The translations under genes were made by a program, and so were the position numbers. Of a DNA stretch of 47,197 nucleotides, positions 1-10,800 are shown piece after piece (positions within the stretch are counted from its first letter, which is position 1; the number at the start of each line of letters is the position of its first letter). The stretch is from an uncultured Bacteroidales bacterium. GTDB lineage: Bacteria; Bacteroidota; Bacteroidia; Bacteroidales; WCHB1-69. A model generated the notes under the pieces. The model had not been told where the DNA came from. It saw nothing but the letters and a program-made list of their open reading frames with translations, and ran no database searches. The DNA lies in contig CAMHNQ010000020.1 of the NCBI GenBank assembly GCA_946186495.1, positions 1-47,197 of the forward strand. The letters are read 5' to 3'.

Positions 1-17
1 AGAATTCCTTGTGAAAA

Positions 18-326
18 ATGACCCTCATCAACAATATACGAATCAAAGACCATTATGTTCACAACCTCCCGGAAAACAGAGAGTTGTTAGCCTATGCGCG
101 TGAAAATCGCAGAACCGGCAACATGGCCGAGATTGCGTTCTGGAAACAAGTGCGCAAGAAAATGTTCCACGGCCTTGATTTTGACAGACAAAAGGTCATC
201 GGCAACTATATCGTTGACTTTTTCGTGAAAAGGCTCGCACTCGTAATAGAGATTGACGGAAACTCACACAACGGGAAGGCTGACTATGACGCACAACGGG
301 ACAAGTATCTGGAGGGACTCGGCCTG
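18..326 (+). pseudogene. DUF559 endonuclease-like protein, 3' end lost
   Basis: The first about 102 codons read as a DUF559 protein, a small PD-(D/E)XK-like nuclease fold related to Vsr-type endonucleases. Visible family features are GNMAEIAFWKQVR (residues 35-46), DFDRQKVIGNYIVDFF (54-69) and LVIEIDGNSH (75-84); D67, E78 and D80 fit the expected acidic positions. Family members are usually about 115-130 aa. After YLEGLGL (about residue 103) the frame stays open to 485 but reads the reverse complement of a transposase, so the tail is not native. ATG at 18 is the first start and matches relatives, although upstream sequence is cut by the window edge. Function is unknown; these genes are often isolated or near mobile elements. 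The loss of the last 15-25 residues probably inactivates it. Confidence 0.75.
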
Positions 327-1058
327 CTTCTCCTGCATCTTGCCCAACTCCCTGGCCACTTTCTCCCGCTCCCTTTTCGCCTGTTTCTCCTCTTTCGTGC
401 TCTCCGGCATCTTGGCGTTCTCCGCGTTGATTTTCTCCACGATGTCCTGCAGGGAGGCCGAGTCAATGGCGACGGGTTCGGATGACTGTCCCTCGCTGTT
501 GTCCTGGGCGATGCCCTCCTCTATCTGCTGCAGCACGCCGAGGATTTTCTTCTCCAGCTTCGCCTTGTTCCGCTCCACCGTCTTGCGCCACACGAACGTG
601 TACTTGTTGGCCACGGACTCCACCTTCGTGCCGTCGATGTACTGCACGTCAAGGCTCAGCACCCCCTCCTCCACCAAATGCTCCACAACCTGGACGAACA
701 GTCCGTTGATCTGGTCTTTCACGTGCCCGCTGCGGAAGCGGTTAATCGTGCTGTACGAAGGGTGCTCGTTGCCTGACAGCCACATGTAGTATATGTCACG
801 GAGCATAGCGCTCTCTATGCGGCGGCACGAGTATGTGTTGTTCATGTACGCGTAGAACACCACCTTCAGCAGCATGCGGGGATGATACGGGGGACAGCCG
901 AACGCCTCGTAAGTCTCTATCAGCGAGTCTATGTTCAGGCCGTCAACTATGCGGCTGACGATGCGCACTGGGTCGTTCTCGGGGATGTTCTCGCCCAAAT
1001 CCGAAGGAAAAAGCACTGTCTGCCCTTGAGGATACGATTTAAATTGTATTTTTGCCAT
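320..1058 (-). pseudogene. IS1182-family transposase, C-terminal half missing
   Basis: About 246 N-terminal residues of an IS1182-type (DDE) transposase remain; full-length relatives are about 450-550 aa. The start is ATG at 1058 (MAKIQFKSYPQGQ), because the 15 residues upstream in the open frame are not typical of the family. The DUF772-like N-terminal domain is clear: NDPVRIVSRIVDGL, YEAFGCPPYHPRMLLKV, ESAMLRDIYYMWL and HPSYSTINRFR. The first catalytic aspartate region is probably VQYIDGTKVES. The rest of the DDE domain is absent because the sequence passes into the DUF559 gene near 320-326. It cannot encode an active transposase. Confidence 0.85.
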
Positions 1059-1101
1059 CTCTTTAGTTATGGTGCAAAGATACAAAAATCTTTGACACGG
1101 C

Positions 1102-1137
1102 AAAGCCCTAACCCGCCAATGTTAGGGCTTTTTTGCA
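1102..1137 (+). terminator. Hairpin with U-run inside the IS end
   Basis: An 11-bp perfect stem (1102-1112 with 1121-1131, loop of 8) is followed by a short T-run on the plus strand. It lies between the IS terminus and the transposase start. Insertion sequences often carry such hairpins to block transcription entering from outside. Confidence 0.6.
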
Positions 1138-1139
1138 AA

Positions 1140-1177
1140 AAAAAGAGGGCGCGCCACTTTTGACACACCCTCTTTTT
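1140..1177. terminator. Inverted repeat after the 6069-aa gene
   Basis: AAAAAGAGGG (1140-1149) pairs with CCCTCTTTTT (1168-1177). It lies 35 bp past the stop codon of the giant minus-strand gene and has T/A runs on both sides, so it could end transcription in either direction. The 18-nt loop is long and the right arm overlaps the IS terminal sequence, so it may be an IS feature that serves as a terminator only by position. Confidence 0.4.
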
Positions 1178-1211
1178 GTTTGGTAAATCGACAGTAGATC
1201 GTCAATCTCAT

Positions 1212-1833
1212 TTACGGGGCGACTTTCCGGATACAGCGCACGCCCTTCAAATCGCCTTTCGGGTTCTGTTGGAAGAGCCCGTCGCTGCAGTAGTACTGGA
1301 GGACGGCGTTGGCGGCGGTGCCGTCGGCGGTGCCGGTTTCGGGCATCCAGAAGTGGGCGCCGGTGAGGAGGTCTTCGAAGCGGTGTGCCGCGCTGTTGAA
1401 GAGGCCGTTGGCGCGGGCGTTGAAGCCGGAGTTGGGCAGCGTGCCGCCGAATTCAGGCAGCCAGTAGCCGTCGCCGGCATCCTTCAGCAGGGTGGTGTTG
1501 TTGACGGTGTCGAAGAGCACGGAGAAGTCTTGGTGGTCGCCCACGGCCCAGCCGTCGGGACAGATGCCTTGCACGTAAGGCCGTCCGTTGTCACCGATAG
1601 AGTCGGCAGGAATGGCAGTGTCGTCGCCCTCGGGGACATTCATCGCGGAGTACCAAGAGTAGAGGTAGCCGAACTTGTCGAGGTTTTCGGGGATCTCCTT
1701 GTAGGCGTGGCGGTTGGCAATCGGGAGGCCTTCCGCGTCGGTCTCGTTGCGAAGGTTCTCGGTCATCCAGCACTGGTAGCCGATACGTTTGGCATCGTAG
1801 AAGTGGCCGTGGTAGGTGACACCCTCGCAAGGA
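1212..1833 (-). other. FISUMP domain, copy A
   Basis: This encodes about 205 residues of the Fibrobacter succinogenes major paralogous domain. It begins at PCEGVTYHGHFYDAKRIGYQ, includes GYQCWMTENLRNE and CPDGWAVGDHQDF, and ends RCIRKVAP. The fold is related to C-type-lectin/formylglycine-enzyme-like modules; its function is unknown. Copy B at 19659-20280 is almost identical over most of its length. Confidence 0.9.
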
Positions 1834-4800
1834 GAGAAGTTCACCACGACCGTCTGGTAGCAGGAATCCATCGCGGTGTGGCAAGTGTCGTAAAGAATCC
1901 ACTTGATGGTGTGCGTGCCAACGGTCAGCGGATTTTGCTCGTCAAGATCGTTGGAGACGGAGGCAACACCTGCGTACAGCAGGTCGTGAGAGGGCGTGCC
2001 GAGCAGCGATTGCGGCACCAGCGTGTCGTAGGTGCCTTCGGCCAGGGTGATGGTGAGCGTCTCCGGACAGGTGAGGCCAGTGCTCTCGGCGGTCACCTTG
2101 AGCAGACCGTCCACCGTTGTGATGTTGTAGCTGGAGGTGACATCCACCCAATCGCCTTTGTGCAGAATCGTCACCGAGGTGATGTGGTTGGCGCTCTCAC
2201 CCACGCAAGCCTGTGCACCGCTGCGGGTGATCATCAGCGTGTCGGAGGGTGCGATGGTGGTGCCGCTGGTCAGGGTGTAGTCGCTCTCCGTCAGCGTCAG
2301 CGGGGCGCCGTCATACACCTTCTCCGCACTGGAGGCGGTGATTTCGAGCGGACGTTTCGTGATGGTGAGCGTCACCTGGAATTTCGGTCTGTAATTGGTC
2401 ATGCTGTTTCCGGCCGAGTACTCATCGCTGGCACCATGGATGATGCTGAAGTTGTGCTGGCTGGCCACTCCCGTCATGTCGGTTGCCATAAAGAAGCCGT
2501 CGTTACAATGGTAAGTGCCTGCCGTGTAACCTTCCGAGATGACGTAACCGCTCTTGAGCGTGTCGCGGTCAGCAAGCGTGGTGATGTCAATGTTCTCGAA
2601 ATCCACCTTCAAGGAGTCGCCGTTGTACATCATGGTGGCATGTTCACTGGGTACTGTGATGGTGACCGGACGTTTGCGTATCACCAAAGTGCCTTTCACA
2701 AGCTCTGTGTAGAACTGGTCGGTCACATCGTGGCCATGCTCGTCCAAGACCGTCGGATTGCCATGAATCGTGTTCGGGTAGGTGCCGGCATCGAAACCCG
2801 ACACGTTGGCGGTGAGCCCCGTTACGGTATAAGGATGTCCATCCTCCGTGGTGAAGGTCAGCGTCACAAAGTCGGAGGCGGAGTGCTTCAGACCGTCATA
2901 GAAGATCGGAAGTCCAGTGGCAACGGGATTGGAGTTGGAGACGACTGTGATTGGATAGAGCAAAGAGTCAGGACGCTCGTCCACATGCAACGTGCCGTAC
3001 GATTTGGTAATTATGTAATTGTCAGCCAAAGTGCCTGGATTCAAAGTGTAGTCGAACACATTGGGGGTAGAGCCCGGCAGCAATTGACTGCCTGTCACCG
3101 TGAAGGTGGCTCCCTCCCCGTTCACGAAGCCGTTGCCTGTCACCTTCACACTGTCGTATCTCAAAGTGTTACCGTTGTAGATCCGTGTGGAGTCCATGGA
3201 GGTCAAGTGCACATCGCGTTTGGTGATGGTCAGCGTGGCCGTGTCAGTCGTCGTGTAGGTGGCGATGGAGGCTTCCACCAGATAGGTCAAACTACCCGCA
3301 TTGGTGATGCTGGGGAGGTCCGTGGTGTAGTCGCTCCAGGTGTCGCCGTTCTTGACCTTGTAGAGGATGGAGGGCTGGGATTCGTTCGATTCAAACGTGA
3401 AGGAGGCTTGCAGTGCCATGCCGTCGTAGGTCTTGGTGGAATCTTTGGCGGTCACGGTCAATGGCGCCGGGTCGATTTTCAGTTTGCCCTTCTTCATTAA
3501 GGTAAGTGTGTAGTTCGAGGTGACATTGGTCTCGCCCGACATCACTTTGAAGTTGCTGCCATAGCTGCCGTTGTTATACGGGGTGGGGGATTCCGTTGTG
3601 CCGTTGGCTGCCAGATAGTCAATCGTTGCGGTTTGGCCGCTCACCACGTTGCTGAACGTGTAGTCGGTGCTGCCGTACTGTAGGCTGCCGTTGTAGTCAA
3701 CCGTTTTGTCGGCTACGCTCACCGTAACCGGACGTTTCAAAATTTCCAAGACACCGTTTAGTGTGGTGACATTGAACTGTGAAGTCACATCGTTTCCTTG
3801 GGCATCGTTCACCACGGCAGTTCCGCTGATGGTGTTCGCCAATTCGCACACATTCGCGCTGCTCGGGTTGCTTGTCGTCAAACCGCTCACCGTGAAGGGG
3901 TTGTTGTTATACGAGAACACAAGCGTCTGGAAACCCGATGCACTCTTCACCGAGCCATCATACACATTGCCGGTGTTGCTCTTGGCCACCACGGTAATCG
4001 AGTATTTGTTGGTGCGGTTCTTGATGGTCAATTTGCCCGTGGTCTGTTCCGTAAGGGTATAGTTCGAAGTGACATCCGTTGTTCCTGCCATCACGATGAA
4101 GTTGTCGGCATAGCTGCTGTTGTTGTATGGGGTCTCCGATGGCATCAGGCCGTTTGCCGCCGTGTAGCCGATCGTCGCGGTCTGGCCTGCCACCACGTTT
4201 TCGAATGTGCAGGTGGTGTTGCCGTTCTGCAGAGCGCCGTTGTATTCGACTGTTTTGTCCGCAACGCTCACGGTCACGGTTCTCGGGGTGATTTCCAGTG
4301 TGCCGGCCGTCCGGGTGATCGTGTAGTTCGCCGTCACGTCCTGCGTGCCGTGCATGATCTTGTAGCCTGGGGCAACCGGGTTGTTGCCCGTCGTAACATC
4401 GGCCACATTCGTCACGCTGCCGTTGGCGTTCGCCACCAGCGAGTCGCCAGGCAGCAAGCTGCCGCTCGTTACCGTGACGGTGGCGTTGGTCAGCGCAGTG
4501 CCGTCGTAGATCTTGCTGTCGCTTGCCGCCGTGATGGTGATGGGTACGTTGGCGGGGGTCATCGTCAGCTGGCCGTTCACCTTTGTGACGCTGTAGTTGC
4601 CGGGTGTTCCGGCTGTGAATTGGTAGCTTGTCAGAGTGTTTGTTGCCGGACTTTGGCTCGGGAAGGTGATGCTGCCCGTCACCACGGCGCTGATGGCGTC
4701 GCTGCCCACCAGACCGTTCACAACATAGCCGTTGTTGCTGTGCGCGGTGCCGTCGTAGGTGAAAGCATCGCTGTTTGCTGTCACCGTCACCGCCTTCGGC

Positions 4801-7800
4801 TTGATGGTCAGCTTGCCGAACTGAGTCGTGAATACGTAGTTTGCTGTCACGTCTTCCGTGCCGTGCATCACCTTGTAACCGGGAGCAATCGGGTTGTTGC
4901 TTGTGGCATTGTCAGCTACGGAGGTCACGCTGCCCGTCGCGGTCGCCACCAGCGAGTCGCCCGTCAATAGGGTACCGCTCGTCACCTTTACCCTGTCGTT
5001 GCTGTGTGCGGCACCGTCGTAGGTCCACTCCTGGCTTGCCGCCGTGATGGTGATAGGCACAGCGGCGTTCACCATTGTCAGTTGACCGGGCTCTAACGAG
5101 ACGGTGTAGTTGCTGGCGGTTCCTGTCGTGAACGAGTAGCTGTCCACCACATTCGGCACCGGACTTTGGCTCGGGAAGGTGATGTTGCTGGTTATCGTCG
5201 CGGTGATGGCATCGCTGCCGACCAGGCCGGAGACAACATACTGGGGCCAGCTCTGTGCGGTGCCCGAATAGACGAAGGTATTGTTCTGAGCCTTTACCGT
5301 CGCCCCCTTCGGGTTAATCGTCAACTTTCCATTCACCGGCGTAATCACATAGTTTTCCGTCACGTCTTGCGTGCCGTGCATAATCTTATAACCTTCATTG
5401 ACGATGTTGTTGCTATCAGCCGTTTCGGATACGTTGGTCACGCTGCCCGAGGCAGATGCTACCAACTGGTCGCCCGATAGAAGCGCTCCGCTTGTCACGG
5501 AGACGGCGCTGTTGCTGTGTGCATTGCCGTCATAGGTCCACGCCTGGCTGGCTGCCGTGATGGTAATCGCCACCTCGGCTTTCGTCATCGTCAGCTGGCC
5601 GTTGGCCGTCGTCACGATGTAGTTGTCAGAAACTCCCGTTATGAACTCGTAGCTTGCCAGCGTGTTCGTCACCGGGCTCTGGGTCGGGAAGGTGATGCTG
5701 CCCGTCACCACCGCGTGGATGGAGTCGCTGCCCACCAGACCGACCACCTTATAGCCGTTGTTGCTGTGTGCCGTGCCGTCGTAGGTAAACTCTTGGCTCT
5801 TTGCGGTCAGGGTCACGGGCTTCGGATGGATGGTCAGGGTACCGGTCGCCGTTGTCACCAAATAGTTGCCCACTTCAGTTTGGGCGCCTGTTGTCACCGT
5901 CATGCCGTCCACCGTTGCAATAACGTTCGGCTGTGTGCCGTAGTTGGTGATAGTGCTGGTGGGGGTCATTGCCACCACGAAGGTGTGCGTGTCTCCCGTC
6001 TCAAGGGCTGTGGCCGTGAAGCCGCCCTCTGTCAATGCTGTGCCGTCGTAGGTCTGGTTAGCGCTGTTGGCGGTGATGGTCACCTCCTTTCGCGTCACCT
6101 CAAGGGTGCCGTTTACGTAGCTGATATTGTAGCTGGAGGTCACATCCACGTCGTTGCTGTTCTTGATCACCGCCACGCTCGGAACGTTGTTGCTCGACCC
6201 TACCACTGTCTGACTGCCCGTCACGGTCACACTCTCGATGTGGTCGTCTGAAGCTAGCGGCGTGTTCGAGTAGGAATTCTTTGTCAGCGGCGAGCTGTTG
6301 TAAACTTTCGTGTCGCTGCCTGCCGTGATGGTCACTGCCTTCCGCGTCACCTCCAAAGTGCCGTTCGCGTAAGCGATGTCGTAGCTGGAGGTTACGTCCA
6401 CGTTGTTGGCATTCTTAATCACCGCCGCGCTTGGAACATTGTGGCTCGAACCCACCACTGTCTGACTGCCGTTCACCGTCACGCTCACAATGGCATCTCC
6501 GTCAGCCAAATCTGTGTTCGTGAAAGAGTTCTTTGTCAGAGCTGTGCCGTCGTAAATTTTCAAGGCGTTGTCTGCCGTGATGGTGATGGCCATTTGGGAA
6601 ATGGTCAAAGTGCCGTCCACCGTTGTTACCATGTAGTTGCCTACAGCGGTCGGATTATTTGTCGTCACCTGTACACCGTCCACCGTCGCAATGACGTTTG
6701 GCTTTGTGCCGTATTGGGTGATCGTACTGGTGGATGTCATTGTCACCGAGAAGGTGTGTGCGTCTCCCGATTCAAGGGCACTGACCGTGAAGCCGCCCTT
6801 CGTGAGGGCCGTGCCGTCATAGGTCTTGTTAGCGTCGAGGGCGGTAATGGTCACCTCCTTCGGGTTCACCTTCAAGGTGCCGTTTACGTAGGTGATGTCG
6901 TAGCTGGAGGTCACATCCTCGCCACTGCCATTTTTAATCACCGCCGCGCTTGGAACGTTTGGGTTTGTGCCCGCCGCTGTCCGGCTGCCGGTCACCGTCA
7001 CGCTCTCAATATAGTCGCCGTTGGCCAAATCCGTGTTCGTATAGGAGTTGTTCGTCAAGGCTGTGCCGTCATAAACTTTTTCGCCGCTGCCTGCCGTGAT
7101 GGTGATGGCCTTCTTTGTGATGGTCAGTGTTCCTGCCTCTGTCGTGATGGCGTAGTTTGCTGTCACATCTTCATTACCGTGCATCACCTTGTAGCCTTGC
7201 GAGACTGGATTATTGCCGGCAGCCGTTTCGGACACATTCCTCACGCTGCCTGATGCAGTAGCTACCAATGTGTTATTCCCTATCAACTCTCCTGCTGTTA
7301 TCGTCACGGTCGCGTTCTGATGTGCGTTACCGTCGTACGTCCAAGTTTGGCTGGCCGCGGTGATGGTGATGGCATTGCTCGCGTTCGACATCGTCAGTTC
7401 GCCGTTCTTTTTCGTCACGTTGTAGTTGCCGGGCGTACCAGTAGTGAACTCGTAGCTTGTCAGCTCGTTTGTCACCGGGCTCTCGCTCGGGAATGTGATG
7501 CTGCCCGTCACCACCGCGTTGATGGCGTCGCTGCCCACCAGACCGTCAACATTATAATGCGGCCAAGTAAAGGTTGTGGTGCCGTCGTAGGCAAACACAT
7601 GGCTCTGTGCTGTCACCGTCACATCCCTCTTGGAGATTGACAATAAACCGTCCACCGTTGTTACCATGTAGTTGCCTACAGCGGTCGGATTGTTTGTCGT
7701 CACCGTCTCGCCATCCACCGTTGCAATAACGTTCGGCTGTGTGCCGTAGTTGGTGATAGTGCTGGAGGAGGTCATCGCCACCAAGAAGGTGTGCGTGTCT

Positions 7801-10800
7801 TCGGGCTCAAGGGGTGTGGCCGTGAAGCCGCCCTCCGTCAATGCCGCACCGTCGAAGGTCTTGTTAGCGTTGAGGGCGGTGATGGTCACTGCCTTCCGTG
7901 TCACCTCCAAGGTGCCATTTACGTAGGTGATGTTGTAGCTGGAGGTCACATTGTCATTGTTGCTATTGAGAATCACTGCATCACTTGGAACGTTTTCGCT
8001 CGTGCCTGCCGCTGTCTGGCTGCCGGTCACGGTCACGCTTTCGATGTGATCCCCCTCGGCAAGATCCGTTTCGGTGTTGGTATAGGTGTTCTTCGTCAGC
8101 GGCAAGCTGTTGTAAACTTTCGAGGCGTTGTCTGCCGTGATGGTGATGGCCTTTTTGGAAATGGTCAGGGTGCCGTTCATCGTTGTCACCAAATAGTTGC
8201 CCACTTCAGTTTGGGCGCCTGTTGTCACCGTCATGCCGTCCACCGTTGCAATAACGTTCGGCTGTGTGCCGTAGTTGGTGATAGTGCTGGTGGGGGTCAT
8301 TGCCACCACGAAGGTGTGCGTGTCTCCCGTCTCAAGGGCTGTGGCCGTGAAGCCGCCCTCTGTCAATGCTGTGCCGTCGTAGGTCTGGTTAGCGCTGTTG
8401 GCGGTGATGGTCACCTCCTTTCGCGTCACCTCAAGGGTGCCGTTTACGTAGCTGATATTGTAGCTGGAGGTCACATCCACGTCGTTGCTGTTCTTGATCA
8501 CCGCCACGCTCGGAACGTTGTTGCTCGACCCTACCACTGTCTGACTGCCCGTCACGGTCACACTCTCGATGTGGTCGTCTGAAGCTAGCGGCGTGTTCGA
8601 GTAGGAATTCTTTGTCAGCGGCGAGCTGTTGTAAACTTTCGTGTCGCTGCCTGCCGTGATGGTCACTGCCTTCCGCGTCACCTCCAAAGTGCCGTTCGCG
8701 TAAGCGATGTCGTAGCTGGAGGTTACGTCCACGTTGTTGGCATTCTTAATCACCGCCGCGCTTGGAACATTGTGGCTCGAACCCACCACTGTCTGACTGC
8801 CCGTCACGGTCACACTCTCGATGTGGTCGCCGGAGGCTAAATCTGTGTTCGTGAAAGAGTTCTTTGTCAGAGCTGTGCCGTCGTAAATTTTCGAGGCGTT
8901 GTCTGCCGTGATGGTGATGGCCTTTTTGGAAATGGTCAAAGAGCCGTCCACCGTTGTTACCATGTAGTTGCCTACAGCGGTCGGATTGTTTGTCGTCACC
9001 TGTACACCGTCCACCGTCGCAATGACGTTTGGCTGCGTGCCGTGTTGGGTAATCGTACTGGTGGATGTCATTGTCACCGAGAAGGTGTGTGCGTCTCCCG
9101 ATTCAAGGGCACTGACCGTGAAGTCGCCTTCCGTCAGTGCTGTGCCGTCATAGGGCTTGTTCGCGCCCTTAGCCGTGAGGGTCACCGCCTTCCGCGTCAC
9201 CTCCAAGGTGCCATTTACGTAGGTGACGTCGTAGCTGGAGGTCACGTCCTCGCCGCTGGCATTCTTAATCACCGCCGCGCTTGGATCATTGTGGCTCGAG
9301 CCGACCAGCGTTTGACTGCCGGTCACCGTCACGTTCTCAATCTGGTCGCCGTTGGCCAAATCTGTGTTCGTGAAAGAGTTCTTTGTCAGGGCCGATCCGT
9401 TGTAAACTTTCGTGTCGCTGCCTGCCGTGATGGTGATGGCCTTCTTCGTGATAGTCAATTTCGCCGTCGTCGTGGCCACGTTCAGATAGTTCGGGTTCAC
9501 ACCCTTCACATAGAGGGTGTACTCACCGGCCTCCGTCTTGGTCAGACTGGACAGGTCGGATACGTAGGTGCCGTTCTGCTCGAAACTATAGCTGTAGGTG
9601 GTGGTGCCGCTAATCGCCGTGCTGCTGGCAGTCTTCGTGTTATGATGCGCTGTCGCGTCATATTCATACTCGTCATTTGCCAAACTGATGGTAAAGTTAT
9701 CACTGGTCTTCGTGATGGTCAGCTTGCCGTTCTCCACCGAGATGTCGTAGTTTGCCGTCACGTTGTTGTTGCCGCTCATGATCGTCACATCGCTCGCCGC
9801 AGTGATCGTGCCGGTGTACTCTCCTGCCTCTGTGCCGCTTGCGCTGAACGTCACATTGTGGGTGTGGCCATCAACAAGACCCTCGTTCTCTCCACTGTTC
9901 ACCGTCAAATTATTGATGGTGATGAGGCTGCCCGTGTAAGTCTTCACTTCGTCCGTCGCGGTGAAGGTCACAGGGCGTTTCGTGATGGTCAACTTTGACG
10001 TTGTCATCGCCACCTTTTCGTAGTTCGGGTTTTCACCCTTCACGTAGATCGTATATTCGCCGACGTCCGTTTTTGTCAGGCTGGACAGGTCGGAAACGTA
10101 GGTGCCGTTTGGCTCGAAACTGTAGCTGTATGTGGTGGTGCCGGTAGTGGCTGTGCTGCTGGCCGTCTTCGTGTTATGCCGCGCTGTCGCGTTGTACACA
10201 TACTCGTCATTTGCCAAGCTGATGGTGAATTCAGCATTGGTCTTCGTGATGGTCAGCTTCCCGTTCACCACCGAGATGTCGTAGCTTGCCGTCACGTCGT
10301 TATCGCCGCTCATGATCGTCACATTGTTTGCCGCAGTGATCGTACCGGTGTACTCTCCTGCCTCTGTGCCGCTTGCGCTGAACGTCGCGTTATGCGTGTG
10401 TCCGTTCACAAGGCCTGCATTTTCTCCGCTGTTCACCGTCAAATTGTTGATGGTGATCTCGCTGCCGGTGTAAGACTTTTCTTCGCTTGTCGCGGTGAAT
10501 GTCACAGGACGCTTCGTGATGGTCAGCGTGGCCGTGTCGGTTACCGTGCAGTTGCAGCTGCCGACGGTGGTTTCCACCAGATAGGTCAGCGAGCCTGCAT
10601 GGGTGATGCTGGGGATGTCGGTCGTGTACTCATCCGGCCAGGATTCATCGGCGTTTTGGACCTTGTACCGAACCGTCGGGGTGGTGCCGGACGGTGTGCA
10701 AACGAAGGTCGCCGGAAGGGCCTCTCCATCGAAGACTTTGGTGGAGTCCTTGGCCTTCACGGACAATTCGCACCATCGGTAGGTCACGCGCACCGTGTCG

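Larger units (their letters stand above)
320..1177 (-). mobile_element. Remnant of an IS1182-family insertion sequence
   Basis: The element keeps the end upstream of the transposase. On the minus strand this end begins with a GAGGGTGTGTCAAAA type sequence at about 1159-1173, typical of IS1182-like termini. It is truncated at the other end, inside the transposase, where it joins the DUF559 fragment. No second terminal inverted repeat or target duplication is seen at the 320-326 junction. This points to a later deletion or rearrangement, or an assembly join, and not to a simple insertion. Confidence 0.7.
2080..10775 (-). repeat. Array of about 33 MBG-type repeats
   Basis: By eye I count about 33 units of about 70-95 aa. 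Each opens with a variant of VTITAxSxxKxYDGTALT and closes with a variant of NGTLxITK. Three sub-families alternate: KAITITA..KVYDGTALTKNSF units, VTRKAVTITA..TYDGTALTEGGF units, and shorter ITITAASQEWTYDG units. MBG repeats are known from large bacterial surface proteins and are thought to be extended beta-rich spacers. The array takes almost half of the protein. One stretch is a perfect internal duplication (5851-6470 and 8182-8801). Confidence 0.85.

Noticed and set aside
1176-9998. Long plus-strand open frames (up to 774 aa) opposite the giant gene
   Set aside because: They are exact antisense of the repetitive, GC-rich MBG-coding DNA, show no start context or domain, and repeat with the same period as the sense repeats.
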